NCBI RefSeq assembly: GCF_014023275.1
Contig: NZ_CP054697.1
Location: 124,001 to 188,000 of the forward strand
DNA: 64,000 nucleotides
Direction of reading: 5' to 3'
Source: Nostoc edaphicum CCNP1411
Lineage (GTDB): Bacteria; Cyanobacteriota; Cyanobacteriia; Cyanobacteriales; Nostocaceae
Notes under the pieces: generated by a model
Databases searched by the model: none
The model's input: only the letters and a program-made list of their open reading frames with translations
Told to the model about the DNA's origin: nothing
In this document: in pieces, positions 8,626-17,157 of the stretch
Numbering within the stretch: the first letter of the stretch is position 1
How the letters are laid out: each line of letters begins with the position of its first letter
Translations under genes and position numbers: made by a program

Positions 8626-9882
8626 TTAATAAGTCCAGTTTTGCTTGGTCTGTAGGCTATATGTTCCATCTTTCACATTCACCCGCTCAGGAATCACATT
8701 TAAATCTCTAAATATATTTGCCTGATGCTGTAGAGCATTGAGCGATTGGTCGTCAATCGGAATGATGGCACGTTCGCTACTATGTTTCTGTAAAATTTCG
8801 AGAACGGATGGATCGATTTCATGATGTTCTACCAATCTTTGAACAGCTTCTAATTCCTGTTTTTTCGCCCAAGTTCCAGCTTCATTTACCTCTTCTAAAA
8901 TTACCTTAAGCAAGTCGGGATAGTCGCGTACCAGTTCTGGAATCGCGTAGTAATAGGTAGGAACTTCCACAGAGGCTTTGTCACCAAATATGCTCTCTAA
9001 ATCTGCAATCGATCGCCCTGGGTAAGCGCTTCGGACTTGCGTTGCTGTGTAGGGAACCCAAATCACCCAAGCATCGATTTCACCCCTGCGGAATCGCGGC
9101 AGCGCCTCTGGTTGTGTGAGATAAACTGGCTCGATGTCGCTAAAATCTAGACCGACTTTTGCCAGCGATCGCACAAGTATATAATGTGCGCTTGAGCCTT
9201 TGTCAAAAGCGATCTTTTTGCCCTTCAGGTCTGCTAGTGTCTGAATCGGCGAATCTTCCCGTACTAGAATCGCTTGACCTTTGGGAGCGGTATATTTTTC
9301 TTTAGCCACCCGCACAAATACGTGATCTGCCGCTTGAGAGAAGATGCTGGCCGTAGCACCACCGCCGCAGAAGTCAATTGTCCCGTTGCTAAGTGCTTCT
9401 ATTAGAGAAGAGGCTGATAAAAAGCTCGTCCAGGTGACAGTCAGCCCATAAGGTCGCAAACGCATTTCCAGCAAGCCTTGAGTCCGCAGAACTTCCAGAT
9501 TTGTCATCCCCTCTGGATATCCAATTTTCAGTTGCTTGAGCCGCCGCGCCTGCTCTCCTAAGGGCGTGTTGCTAGATTGAGCAGAACGCTGAGAAAACCA
9601 GCGATCCAAAAGTACACAGAAAATTATCCCCCCCATAAACAGTCCCACGGTTTCCAGTAACTGGATTGTCGACCTTTTGGGTAGTTTGAACTGATTACCA
9701 GATTCAGAAGCAGCAACAGCATGACCGTCAAAAACTAGAGGCAAGACCAAAATCAAGACAAGTCCGATGGAAAATCGAATTGCAAACCTGTAGGTAGCCG
9801 ATCTACGACTGGCTGATCTGAGCGACCGTAAGATATTTTGACCTGTGCATCTAGGCAAAAGGTCAATCAAACGGCTAATCAT
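8626..9882 (-). CDS. Membrane-anchored substrate-binding protein, sulfonate/nitrate/taurine type
   Basis: The chosen start is the ATG at 9882, because AAAGGAG lies 6 bases upstream; an in-frame extension to 9978 has no such site. This gives 418 residues. There are two hydrophobic segments before the binding domain (FSIGLVLILVLPLVF and VGLFMGGIIFCVLL) and no lipobox, so the protein is probably tethered by a transmembrane helix. The binding domain has LKIGYPEG, the ALSNGTIDFCGGG segment, LADLKGKKIAFDKGSSAHYI and IDAWVIWVPY, matching the lipoprotein at 1800. It is divergent from the CadD-like gene, with a shared 216-base regulatory region. No permease or ATPase genes are adjacent. Confidence 0.75.
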   Translation of the reverse strand: MISRLIDLLPRCTGQNILRSLRSASRRSATYRFAIRFSIGLVLILVLPLVFDGHAVAASESGNQFKLPKRSTIQLLETVGLFMGGIIFCVLLDRWFSQRSAQSSNTPLGEQARRLKQLKIGYPEGMTNLEVLRTQGLLEMRLRPYGLTVTWTSFLSASSLIEALSNGTIDFCGGGATASIFSQAADHVFVRVAKEKYTAPKGQAILVREDSPIQTLADLKGKKIAFDKGSSAHYILVRSLAKVGLDFSDIEPVYLTQPEALPRFRRGEIDAWVIWVPYTATQVRSAYPGRSIADLESIFGDKASVEVPTYYYAIPELVRDYPDLLKVILEEVNEAGTWAKKQELEAVQRLVEHHEIDPSVLEILQKHSSERAIIPIDDQSLNALQHQANIFRDLNVIPERVNVKDGTYSLQTKQNWTY

Positions 9883-10007
9883 AATGACTCCTTTGATAAA
9901 TATAGGTGATGGAAATTGCCGGATGAACTTGGAGATGCAGGATAAATTCAAAGCACCGCTTGATATATAAACTACCAAACTTGCTCGCTCGTTACACCCA
10001 ATATGCG

Positions 10008-10040
10008 ATACTCACATTATCATATCGATATTGTGTGGAT
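10008..10040. promoter_or_regulatory. Possible operator between divergent genes
   Basis: The shared upstream region of the substrate-binding and CadD-like genes contains the perfect 10-bp palindrome ATATCGATAT (10022-10031). It is flanked by CACATT and TTGTGTG half-sites. It could bind a dimeric regulator of either gene. No regulator gene of a matching type is adjacent. Confidence 0.25.
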
Positions 10041-10098
10041 TTTCTACAAACGTTGAGCGATCGCTAGTTTTGGTCATCAGATAGGTGTTAAGTGAGGA

Positions 10099-10773
10099 AT
10101 GTTGATGGATTGGTTCATTGCAACAATTAAGATTGGGCTAGCTGCGGCTGTGGCAACAACATTTGATGACAATATTTATCTAACGGCCTTCTTCAGTGAG
10201 GTCAATCGGACTTTTCGTCCTCAACATATTGTAGTTGGTGAAATTCTAGGGTTCACGGCATTAATCATAGTAAGTTTACTTGGTTTCTTACTGGGTCTAG
10301 CAATTCCATCAACTTGGACTGGTTTACTGGGGATTCTGCCGATACTCATTGGCTTGAACAATTTGCTTAATCTAAATAAGGATGACTCCGCTGAAGATAA
10401 GTCAGCCAATTTGAAAAGAAACTCTAAATTTCGAGGATTTGATTCCAGAAAGCGATCGCTCTGGGACGTAATCCGCGATCCGCAGACCTATCGCGTCTCC
10501 TCGGTAACAATTGCCAACGGCGGCAACAATCTTGGCATCTATATCCCCCTGTTTGCCACTAGCTCAATCCAAAATCTCACTGTGATCGTACCAGTTTGCT
10601 ATTTTATTGTTTTTTGCTGGTTGTTTATGTCCTACAGTCTGACTCGTCTACCTGGTATCGCTTTGATACTCAGCCGTTATGCTAGCAAGATTTTCCCCTT
10701 CGTTCTGATGTGGCTGGGTTTTAGAATTCTGGTAGACAGCGAATCTTATCGTATTTTTCTCCCGAACACTTGA
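10099..10773 (+). CDS. CadD-family membrane transporter
   Basis: This 224-residue protein has about five to six hydrophobic segments and a charged central loop (about residues 98-122). Landmarks are TFDDNIYLTAFF near the N-terminus and VTIANGGNNLGIYIPLF in the second half, typical of the CadD branch of the LysE superfamily. Family members were described as cadmium exporters; the substrate here is unknown. GTGAGGA lies 6 bases before the second in-frame ATG (10105), which may be the true start. The 3' end overlaps a truncated response-regulator frame on the other strand. Confidence 0.75.
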   Translation: MLMDWFIATIKIGLAAAVATTFDDNIYLTAFFSEVNRTFRPQHIVVGEILGFTALIIVSLLGFLLGLAIPSTWTGLLGILPILIGLNNLLNLNKDDSAEDKSANLKRNSKFRGFDSRKRSLWDVIRDPQTYRVSSVTIANGGNNLGIYIPLFATSSIQNLTVIVPVCYFIVFCWLFMSYSLTRLPGIALILSRYASKIFPFVLMWLGFRILVDSESYRIFLPNT

Positions 10774-11433
10774 CAGATAAACGTTATTAGTTATCAGTTT
10801 GGTGAGATTCTGAAGGCTAAAGTCAATAGAACTTAACTCGTGCATAAGCAGTCTCACTTTACCCGAATGATTCACCAACAACTCTAATAAGCTAAATTCT
10901 ATACCTGTCAACCGAATGCGTTGCTCATTTTTGTGGACTTGCCGCTTATTGATATCGATTTTGAGATTGCCCACATGGATTATAAGAGAGTTAGGAATAG
11001 TATTGATACTGGTTTTGTGGGAGCGCCGTTTTAGTACGCAGGCAATCCGAGCTTCTAATTCCTTGGGTGAGAAAGGTTTTGTCATATAATCATCAGCCCC
11101 TAATTCCAGCCCAGTGATCCGATCTGCTACATCTCCCAAGGCTGTAAGCATGATAATTGGCACATCTGATTGTTTCCGTAATTCTTGGCACACACCGTAG
11201 CCATCCAGCTTTGGCATCATTACATCTAGAACTATCAAATCAGGGGTCAACAGGCGAAAAGCTGACAAAGCTTCTTCACCATCACTAGCTGTAACTACAC
11301 TGTAGCCAATCATTTCTAGACGCGTCTGTAAAATCCGGCGGATGCTGGCTTCGTCATCTACTACCAGGATTTTTCCTTTATCACTTGATAAGTTTCTCAA
11401 TGCTGTTCCTCCACAGCGAGAACTCTCAACCAT
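10648..11433 (-). pseudogene. Truncated RpaB-like response regulator
   Basis: Residues about 20-140 are a complete receiver domain: ILVVDDEASIRRILQTRL, phosphoacceptor VLDVMMPKLDGYG, LTALGDVADRITGLELGADD and MTKPFSPKELEARI. A linker and the first part of an OmpR-type winged helix follow (INKRQVHKNEQRIRLTGIEF, LLELLVNHSG). This closely resembles RpaB. After NHSG, near 10835, the expected DNA-recognition helix and the rest are replaced by unrelated sequence that runs into the CadD gene. The product would have no functional DNA-binding domain; an N-terminal start at 11433 remains. It is a truncated paralogue or pseudogene. Confidence 0.7.
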
Positions 11434-11495
11434 CTATTATCTGCTTATTAGGAGTCAAAACTGCAAAACAGTATTGACATACAGTCATGAGGAAA

Positions 11496-11532
11496 GAAGC
11501 GATGCCTGCGGCGAGCTACGCTTACGCTTAAT
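11496..11532. repeat. Dispersed GC-rich palindromic repeat
   Basis: The segment GCGATGCCTGCGGCGAGCTA followed by CGCTTACGC stands out from AT-rich surroundings and belongs to the same repeat type as 57730-57760. Confidence 0.45.
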
Positions 11533-11731
11533 ACTTGCATCTGTGCAACAGATTATGCTGGGACATCTACCTGAAAACAGATTTGTACACAATTAATAAA
11601 TTATTCTGCAAGGGACTCGTATTTTCCATCGATTTGGTGTACCTTGTTAATTCCGTGCAAATTATTTATACCTAATTTCTCCCAAATTTACTCAGACAAC
11701 TTTTTTGCCAATGCCTTCAAGGGAACAGCCA

Positions 11732-12025
11732 ATGAAAACTTCTAATGATACAGATACTAAGAAGATCATCAAAAAATCCGACAAGCTTACTCTGAAACAG
11801 ATGAAGTTGATCGAAGAAGCAGAAGACCAACTTCTTGAAGCTAATACTGACAATTCTACTGCCCCTGTGGTTGAGGTTGAGGAGAAATCAGTAGTCGCTC
11901 CTGAATCAAGAGTTCCTGATTATATTCCGCACCTTGACAATCCTCCAGTACAGTCTATTGGCAACTCTGGCTGGCAAGTGTCTGATGTCTGGCGGGATAT
12001 TCGAGTAGATGATTTTTGTAATTAA
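11732..12025 (+). CDS. Small acidic protein of unknown function
   Basis: A 97-residue open frame whose ATG is placed by AAGGGA 6 bases upstream. It begins MKTSNDTDTKKIIKKSDK, has a central helix-prone segment (LKQMKLIEEAEDQLLEA), then a proline-rich stretch ending WQVSDVWRDIRVDDFCN. It is hydrophilic with no membrane segment. The length and end motif are reminiscent of cyanobacterial leader-type or small regulatory peptides, but I recognise no family. Confidence 0.45.
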   Translation: MKTSNDTDTKKIIKKSDKLTLKQMKLIEEAEDQLLEANTDNSTAPVVEVEEKSVVAPESRVPDYIPHLDNPPVQSIGNSGWQVSDVWRDIRVDDFCN

Positions 12026-12422
12026 AGCAGGCAATTTGTATTCCCAGACGGTTCTGCATCAAGGCGGTTGCAATTATCCATGATCCGAATCTTAGAGATT
12101 GAGGGACAGGCATCAAGCAAGGGAGAAAAGTTTTCCCGAATGCATTCTTGTGCAGCAATACCTTTGTCTCTTCGCTGAACCAATATTATGGCAACCGCCT
12201 GAGCAACTTTTGTAAACTATCTTTGCACTCAGTCAAAGTTATAGTTGCATTGTGCCTATAATAAGTTACGGCTAACTATAACTGGAAGTTAGCACCCTGT
12301 AAATGGTTATCGCTTGGATTACACATCAAAGGCGATACCAAAGACAAGCAAAATTTATCGGCAGCGTAATAGAAACTATTCCGTTGCCAACATGCACCCA
12401 GAGCGATCGCATGTTGGAAAAA
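12026..12422. other. Intergenic region with one inverted repeat
   Basis: No gene is supported. A 9-bp perfect inverted repeat, GTTATAGTT at 12238-12246 and AACTATAAC at 12274-12282, could form a stem-loop. A HIP1 octamer occurs at about 12401. Confidence 0.3.
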
Positions 12423-12904
12423 GAGTGAGCAGAGGAGCAGGGGGGCAGAGGAGCAGAGGAGATGGAGAAAGAACCGATTAAAAGTCATAAAGACTTGAAA
12501 GTTTATCAAATGGCTTTTGATGCCGCCATGAAAATCTTTGAACTGTCCAAAAAGTTTCCTGTTGAAGAGCGTTATTCATTAACGGATCAGATTCGGCGCT
12601 CGTCCCGTTCTGTGTGTGCAAATATGGCAGAGGCTTGGCGAAAACGTCGTTATGAGGCAGCTTTTGTAGCGAAACTAAATGATTGCGAGTCCGAAGCTGC
12701 TGAAACTCAGACTTGGATTGAGTTCGCTGTTAAATGTAACTATCTCTCTGTCGAATCAGGTAGAGAACTATATGGAACTTACAACCAAATTTTAGGTGGT
12801 CTAGTAAATATGATTGCCAACCCAACACCTTGGTTAATGAAACGTTAGCATTCTTTCCCCATCTCCTCTGCCCCTCTGCTCCTCTGCTCCCCTGCTCCCC
12901 TGCT
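12423..12904. repeat. Inverted pair of tandem short repeats enclosing an S23 gene
   Basis: The left arm (12423-12461) is built of GAGCAG/AGAGGAGCAGGGG units. The right arm (12856-12904) is its complement in reverse orientation, built of CTCCTCTGC/CCCCTGCT units. Together they could pair over about 35-40 bases with the four-helix-bundle gene between them. The left arm also supplies the ribosome-binding site of that gene. See the similar element at 54581-55050. Confidence 0.65.
12462..12848 (+). CDS. Four-helix-bundle protein of the S23 / 23S rRNA intervening-sequence family
   Basis: A 128-residue, all-alpha protein. The conserved features are SHKDLKVYQMAFDAAMKIFE near the start, FPVEERYSLTDQIRRSSRSV and ANMAEAWRKRRY. 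The family occurs in intervening sequences of bacterial 23S rRNA and is related to the accessory protein Avd of diversity-generating retroelements; no reverse transcriptase is present here. The ATG is spaced 8 bases from AGAGGAG, which belongs to the flanking repeat arm. The whole gene sits between inverted tandem repeats. Confidence 0.8.
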   Translation: MEKEPIKSHKDLKVYQMAFDAAMKIFELSKKFPVEERYSLTDQIRRSSRSVCANMAEAWRKRRYEAAFVAKLNDCESEAAETQTWIEFAVKCNYLSVESGRELYGTYNQILGGLVNMIANPTPWLMKR

Positions 12905-12960
12905 GGATTCGTGCATTTTAATCGTAGATTATGTCGGATAAAAGATAAGGGTAGCTTATT

Positions 12961-12988
12961 TTGTGTTCCACCCTAATTCGTGTATACT
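12961..12988 (+). promoter_or_regulatory. Predicted sigma-70-type promoter for the integrase
   Basis: TTGTGT at 12961-12966 and TATACT at 12983-12988 are separated by 16 bases, close to the -35/-10 consensus. The predicted start of transcription is about 20 bases before the integrase start. Confidence 0.45.
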
Positions 12989-13013
12989 GAATTTTTAAAT
13001 TCAGAGCCACCCA

Positions 13014-14049
13014 GTGCGATCGCGCAAGATTATTGTGAATAACCCTGAACTAAATAACTTACCTCCTATTAAACTTATTCCTCTGGACGCTGAAACTGCA
13101 TCGCTCTCTGGGCGTACTAGAGTTACAAGACCACCAACCGATATTCGGTGGGTAAAAGTTCTGGAATTTTTACGCAGCAACAATCTTGCACCAAACAGCC
13201 GCAAGCTTTACGAACGAGAACTCAAACGAGTTTTTGGCTTGGAGTGAGCTTCACTATCATGAGCTACGCCCACGTCATCTTGCGCTATATAAAGAATATC
13301 TCCGTGATGAACTGCGGACTGATGCAGATAAACCGCTTTCAAAAAGCAGCATCAATGCAGGAATTGCGGCTCTCAAAAGCTTTTTCAAATGGATGTGTTA
13401 CACGTATCCTGAAATTATTTCTACTAATCCGACACTGGGGATAAAACTGGAAAAAGTGCCACTGCCACCAGCCCAAAGTTTGACCCCAGAAGACATGGAA
13501 CGGGTTTGGTCAGCGTTGGAATTCTTGGGAGAAACAAGGCAACGGGATACAGCACTCGTTCACATTCTTAGTCATGGACTCCGGGCAGGGGAAGTTGTAC
13601 AGCTAAATGTTGGCTCATTTGATGACAAGCTGCTATTTCTACCAGACACCAAAACCAATGAACCACGCTTAGTTCCACTGCGAAAAGAGAGCCGGGAAGT
13701 TTTAGCAGAGTATTTGCGATCGCGAGAAGAAAGGAGTGAGGTGTTAAACAGCCTTAGTCCACTGATGATTTCACACCATGCTTCGTACAAAGGTGAACGC
13801 TTAAGTTATCACGGCATTTACTTCGCTGTAGAAAAAATTGGTGAAATAGCTCACATTGAGGATTTGCACCCTCACTCCTTTCGCCACACCTATGCCACTG
13901 ACTTATTGCTATTGGGAGTTGACCCCAGCCATGCACGAAAATTAACAGGACATCAAAGCGAGAAAGCGTTTCGGCGCTATACCCTTCGCAGTGAGCAAGA
14001 AGCTGCGATCGCTGCTTACTATCGTGCAATCGGTGAAGAAGCGGAGTAA
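13014..14049 (+). pseudogene. Tyrosine recombinase (XerC/D-like integrase) with one frameshift
   Basis: The gene starts at GTG 13014 (MRSRKIIVNNPEL) and the first frame ends at 13247 after YERELKRVFGLE. The same protein continues one base further on as FLAWSELHYHELRPRHL and runs to 14049. One extra base in or near the run GTTTTTGG at about 13230 would account for the shift. The catalytic domain is complete: Arg in SHGLRAGEV, His and Arg in HPHSFRHTYAT, His in LTGHQSEKAF and the nucleophile Tyr in RRYTLRSE. The frameshift falls in the N-terminal core-binding domain. It could be an indel, a sequencing error or, less likely, programmed frameshifting. Three more genes follow closely on the same strand. 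Confidence 0.75.
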
Positions 14050-14052
14050 GGT

Positions 14053-14520
14053 ATGCCGAAACCGTTAGACCCCAAGTGTCAGCTATGCGCCAAATTACCA
14101 ACAACTCAAGCAAAACTACTGCATGGGCCACAAGGGGACGGGTGTTGGAATCCAAAAGTCTGCCACAATCGCCGCTCATTCTATCGCCACCGCGACAAGA
14201 ATAATTCAGCAGAAATTGATGCAATCGCAGTCGAACCACCAGCAACATATTTTGCAGTGCTGTATTTGTATAAAGAACCGGGGGATAAGCCATTGCACGC
14301 TATGTCGGCAGAACTCTGGCTGGGGCAAAAGCCTGTTTGTCGCTTAGAGGCAATTCACTGCTTTGGGCTAACGGCTGGTAAGATACGCGCCTATACAGAT
14401 CAGGTGTTGCAGGCGTTTGCAAAACAATATGGTATTTCACTATATCAATATAAGGATATGTTTGAAATTACCTCAAGTTACTGCCCAGTTCGTCCTTGCC
14501 CGTTACATCCAGAATCCTAG
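14053..14520 (+). CDS. Plasmid-type protein of unknown function, possible zinc finger
   Basis: A 155-residue protein starting 4 bases after the integrase stop. The N-terminus has CQLCAKL, then GCWNPKVCHNRRSFYRHR, a Cys-rich pattern that could bind zinc. The middle is a mixed alpha/beta segment (YFAVLYLYKEPGDKPLHAMS) and the C-terminus ends with SYCPVRPCPLHPES. Close spacing implies co-transcription with the integrase. No family is recognised. Confidence 0.6.
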   Translation: MPKPLDPKCQLCAKLPTTQAKLLHGPQGDGCWNPKVCHNRRSFYRHRDKNNSAEIDAIAVEPPATYFAVLYLYKEPGDKPLHAMSAELWLGQKPVCRLEAIHCFGLTAGKIRAYTDQVLQAFAKQYGISLYQYKDMFEITSSYCPVRPCPLHPES

Positions 14521-14522
14521 AG

Positions 14523-15212
14523 ATGACCACATACCACCAATTAACCATCTGGGATGTATTAGATGAGTTGTCTGAATCTCCACCAACTTCTTCCCTTGAT
14601 GCTATGTGGGATTGTTTGGATGCCGAGCTAGAGAATTTACCCTTGGAGGCACAGTTATTAACCGCAGCGCTTGCCTTCAGTCAGATTGCGGATATTCTTA
14701 AGTCTCGTGCCGAAGTGCTATTGCAAGATACCCGCGATCGCAATAGTCTTTTGGGGCCTGTTGTTAGCACCGATCTCTTTGCTGGTCTAGTGCGGACAAC
14801 AATGCACCTAGATTTAGATGATTTGATTGAGCCGGAAATACCACAAACCTTTAAACCACACGGCCCACACCAATTTTCACATTCTACTGAATCGGGTGAT
14901 TCTGTAGCAGCACCTGTTGAAAAAGCGAATGTTTTGGCAATGCTCGATGAGGTGACAACTTTAGAAGATGTCCGCAATTTGGCATCAGATGAGGACGTGG
15001 AAAAATGGCAGGGCGCGATCGCTAACTATCTGATAAATGTCAAAGATGAGATTTCTTTAGTTAAACTGCAACGTGTGTTGCAAATGCCGATGGTAGAAGT
15101 ATGGTTGGGGTTATTGCTGGGTGGGTTTACACTAGAACAGCGTGGTGATTTTTATCACAATCAAAATGTCTGGGTGAAAAGTTCTCCAATCACTAACACC
15201 TACCCGATTTGA
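14523..15212 (+). CDS. Protein of unknown function, operon with integrase
   Basis: The ATG at 14523 lies 2 bases after the previous stop and is preferred over an upstream in-frame TTG. It gives 229 residues: MTTYHQLTIWDVLDELSESP, then an acidic helical region (LDAMWDCLDAELENLPLEAQ). The C-terminal part is helical (MLDEVTTLEDVRNLASDEDV, LQMPMVEVWLGLLLGGFTLE). It has no signal peptide or membrane helix. Function is unknown; the position suggests a role in the integrase module. Confidence 0.6.
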   Translation: MTTYHQLTIWDVLDELSESPPTSSLDAMWDCLDAELENLPLEAQLLTAALAFSQIADILKSRAEVLLQDTRDRNSLLGPVVSTDLFAGLVRTTMHLDLDDLIEPEIPQTFKPHGPHQFSHSTESGDSVAAPVEKANVLAMLDEVTTLEDVRNLASDEDVEKWQGAIANYLINVKDEISLVKLQRVLQMPMVEVWLGLLLGGFTLEQRGDFYHNQNVWVKSSPITNTYPI

Positions 15213-15221
15213 TTTAAAATT

Positions 15222-15419
15222 TTGAACTTTCAAGCTGCTTTGAAACTCCATAAATTCATCACTTCTGCTGCTGACAAACCAGGTTGTACTCTCTCTCAAC
15301 AGCCACCAGCAGCAAAGCTTGCAAGGATGACAGATACGGTAAAAGCAAAATTCCCAATTCTTGCAAATGCAAAATACTTGAAACCCTTGATTTATCGTTA
15401 CAATAGTATTAGTAGTTAA
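15222..15419 (+). CDS. Possible small protein, low support
   Basis: A 65-residue open frame from a TTG, 9 bases after the previous stop, rich in Ala, Lys and Pro. No clear ribosome-binding site is seen. A 6-bp hairpin (TAACCC/GGGTTA, 15420-15436) follows the stop at once and might end transcription of the integrase operon. The frame may be chance. Confidence 0.25.
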   Translation: MNFQAALKLHKFITSAADKPGCTLSQQPPAAKLARMTDTVKAKFPILANAKYLKPLIYRYNSISS

Positions 15420-15525
15420 TAACCCCCAGAGGGTTAGTCTGAGCGATATTGAGCTTACTCGTCGTCAGGAGATTCCTTATCTTCTTCGTCATCCTTGTCA
15501 AAATTTGTATTGCTGAGGGGGACTT

Positions 15526-15897
15526 ATGGGTGAATCGAAACGCCGCAAGGCAATATTAGGCAATCACTATGGTTTACCTGATATTTTCAATGAAGTCCAA
15601 TCAATGTGGACACAGATTAATTTCTCGATCAAGCGAGTCAAAGATTCTGATAGTGGATGTTTACTTGTTCAGTGTTCTAACAACGACCGAGGATTCCATC
15701 AAGACACTATTGCCCAAATTCAAAAAGAAATAGAAAATTGGAAATGTGATTTAGATATTCCTATCTTGATCCAAGTTCTCCCAAGAGGAGTTCAAAATTC
15801 AGGAACTAAACTTTTTGATGGGTTCGTTACCCTTTGGTGCAATTGTCCAGAATTTGAATTGTGGCGAGAAATATTTGAAAGTGAACTCGTTAAGTAA
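15526..15897 (+). CDS. Conserved-looking small protein of unknown function
   Basis: A 123-residue protein starting MGESKRRKAILGNHYGLP, a start pattern seen in several small cyanobacterial proteins. GAGGGGGACTT before the ATG is a good ribosome-binding site. The body alternates strands and helices (FSIKRVKDSDSGCLLVQCSN, IPILIQVLPRGVQ). It converges on the frameshifted gene at 15936. No function is assigned. Confidence 0.6.
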   Translation: MGESKRRKAILGNHYGLPDIFNEVQSMWTQINFSIKRVKDSDSGCLLVQCSNNDRGFHQDTIAQIQKEIENWKCDLDIPILIQVLPRGVQNSGTKLFDGFVTLWCNCPEFELWREIFESELVK

Positions 15898-15935
15898 ACT
15901 TTGTTGCATTAAATTATTGTTTCCTCGCTGCACCA

Positions 15936-16878
15936 TTATTTCTGTTGCTTCCACTCGATTTTGTACTCCCGTTCCACAGCCGCCAGTAATTTTGCCTGCA
16001 ACGAAGATAAATAAGGTTTTGCTTGTTTCCCAAGCCCCTGCAACAGCCAATCCACAGCCTCGTCACGGGTCGCCACTTGATGCAACTGCCGTAATCTCAC
16101 ACATAACTGCTGCATGAATTGGCAGTCTTCATCAAGCAATTCCAGTAACTTCAGGTGTTCGATTTTTACGGTGTAGTCACCATCCCAGGTTTGAACTGTA
16201 CAGCTATAGTCTCCAACATGGCTGACTACGCCCCAATAACCCGCTTTACCTCTCAAGTCTGGATTATCTTTGGGCAGAAGAACGCATATCTCCCCAACGT
16301 GGTAAGGATTGGGTACTTTCGTCCTTTCGCGTATCTTATCCACTACGTCTTTCACTATGCGACCGGATGGAATTTTATTGCCAGCTTGCTCTACTGCCTG
16401 CTGCCAGACATCCGCTTGCACAGCTGGTTCCAACTCTGCTTTCGCCAAAAAACGCAATTGTCGTTCGTTGGTCGGCATTGGAATTTGCCGACCAATGGTC
16501 GGCAAAAACTTTTGAAGATTCCCATAAACCACAGTCGCTGAAATCTTCAAGTAAGCCGCGTCACGACTATAATTGAAGCGATCGCGGCAGTATTCTTCAA
16601 AAGTCCGGTGCGTGGAACGGTACAGCCGTCTGTCCCTCAACTCCATCAGCGCCTGGCCTGCTGACTAAAAATGCCCTTTCTACCTGACGTTCCAATTGCA
16701 AGCGTAAGCTTTGTTCTTGGTCGGTCAACTCTCTTACTTCAACAGCCGTCACCGTAATCGTTGCTGAGGCTGGGTTTTCGTGCAAAGAATTATTTTCCTT
16801 TGCAGAGTCGGTTGCTGGCTTAGGTTCACCAGATGCCACAGGGATAACTTTCTTGCGTCTAGATGGTGGTTTGTTCAT
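15936..16878 (-). pseudogene. Conserved cyanobacterial plasmid protein with one frameshift
   Basis: Start at ATG 16878 (MNKPPSRRKKVIP), placed by GAGGTG upstream. The first frame encodes ELTDQEQSLRLQLERQVERA and then loses homology-like sequence. One base further on, the frame resumes as SAGQALMELRDRRLYRSTHR and TFEEYCRDRFNYSR. It continues through a KVPNPYHVGEICVLLPKDN segment with an SH3-like beta-rich look and a helical tail. The shift is at about 16660-16670, next to ATTTTTAG. The family recurs on Nostoc-type plasmids, often beside mobile genes; its role is unknown. As sequenced it is broken. Confidence 0.65.
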
Positions 16879-17157
16879 TGCCCCACCTCTAGGCTGACAG
16901 CAGTTGAACAAATATTGAATTGTGTCATCATGGGATATATGTTTTTTATCTATGCCCCCAACAATACGAAGGATGGGGTTTTTCGTTGCTTTTTATATTT
17001 TGCAGCTTTAAAGCACTACCAAATATAAAACTCATTAACAAATCTCATAGACCAAGTATAAAAAAAACCACTACGCCAGAGGTATTACAACAACAAAATA
17101 CTGTTTGGGCGTATTCTAGAAAATACCCTCTTCAAGACATGGGTAAAACAACGGCTA

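Noticed and set aside
11342..11596. 84-codon plus-strand frame over the response-regulator start
   Set aside because: Opposite a receiver domain with clear motifs, and it runs through a dispersed repeat.
12276..12509. 77-codon minus-strand frame with hydrophobic, Cys-rich sequence
   Set aside because: It is translated partly from the purine-rich repeat arm (LLCSSAPLLLCS), a known artefact of such repeats.
12423..12904. A diversity-generating retroelement around the S23/Avd-like gene
   Set aside because: No reverse transcriptase, template repeat or variable repeat is visible here or near the second S23 gene.
13754..14293. 179-codon minus-strand frame across the integrase and next gene
   Set aside because: It lies opposite the catalytic domain of the integrase, with no ribosome-binding site and composition typical of a complement.
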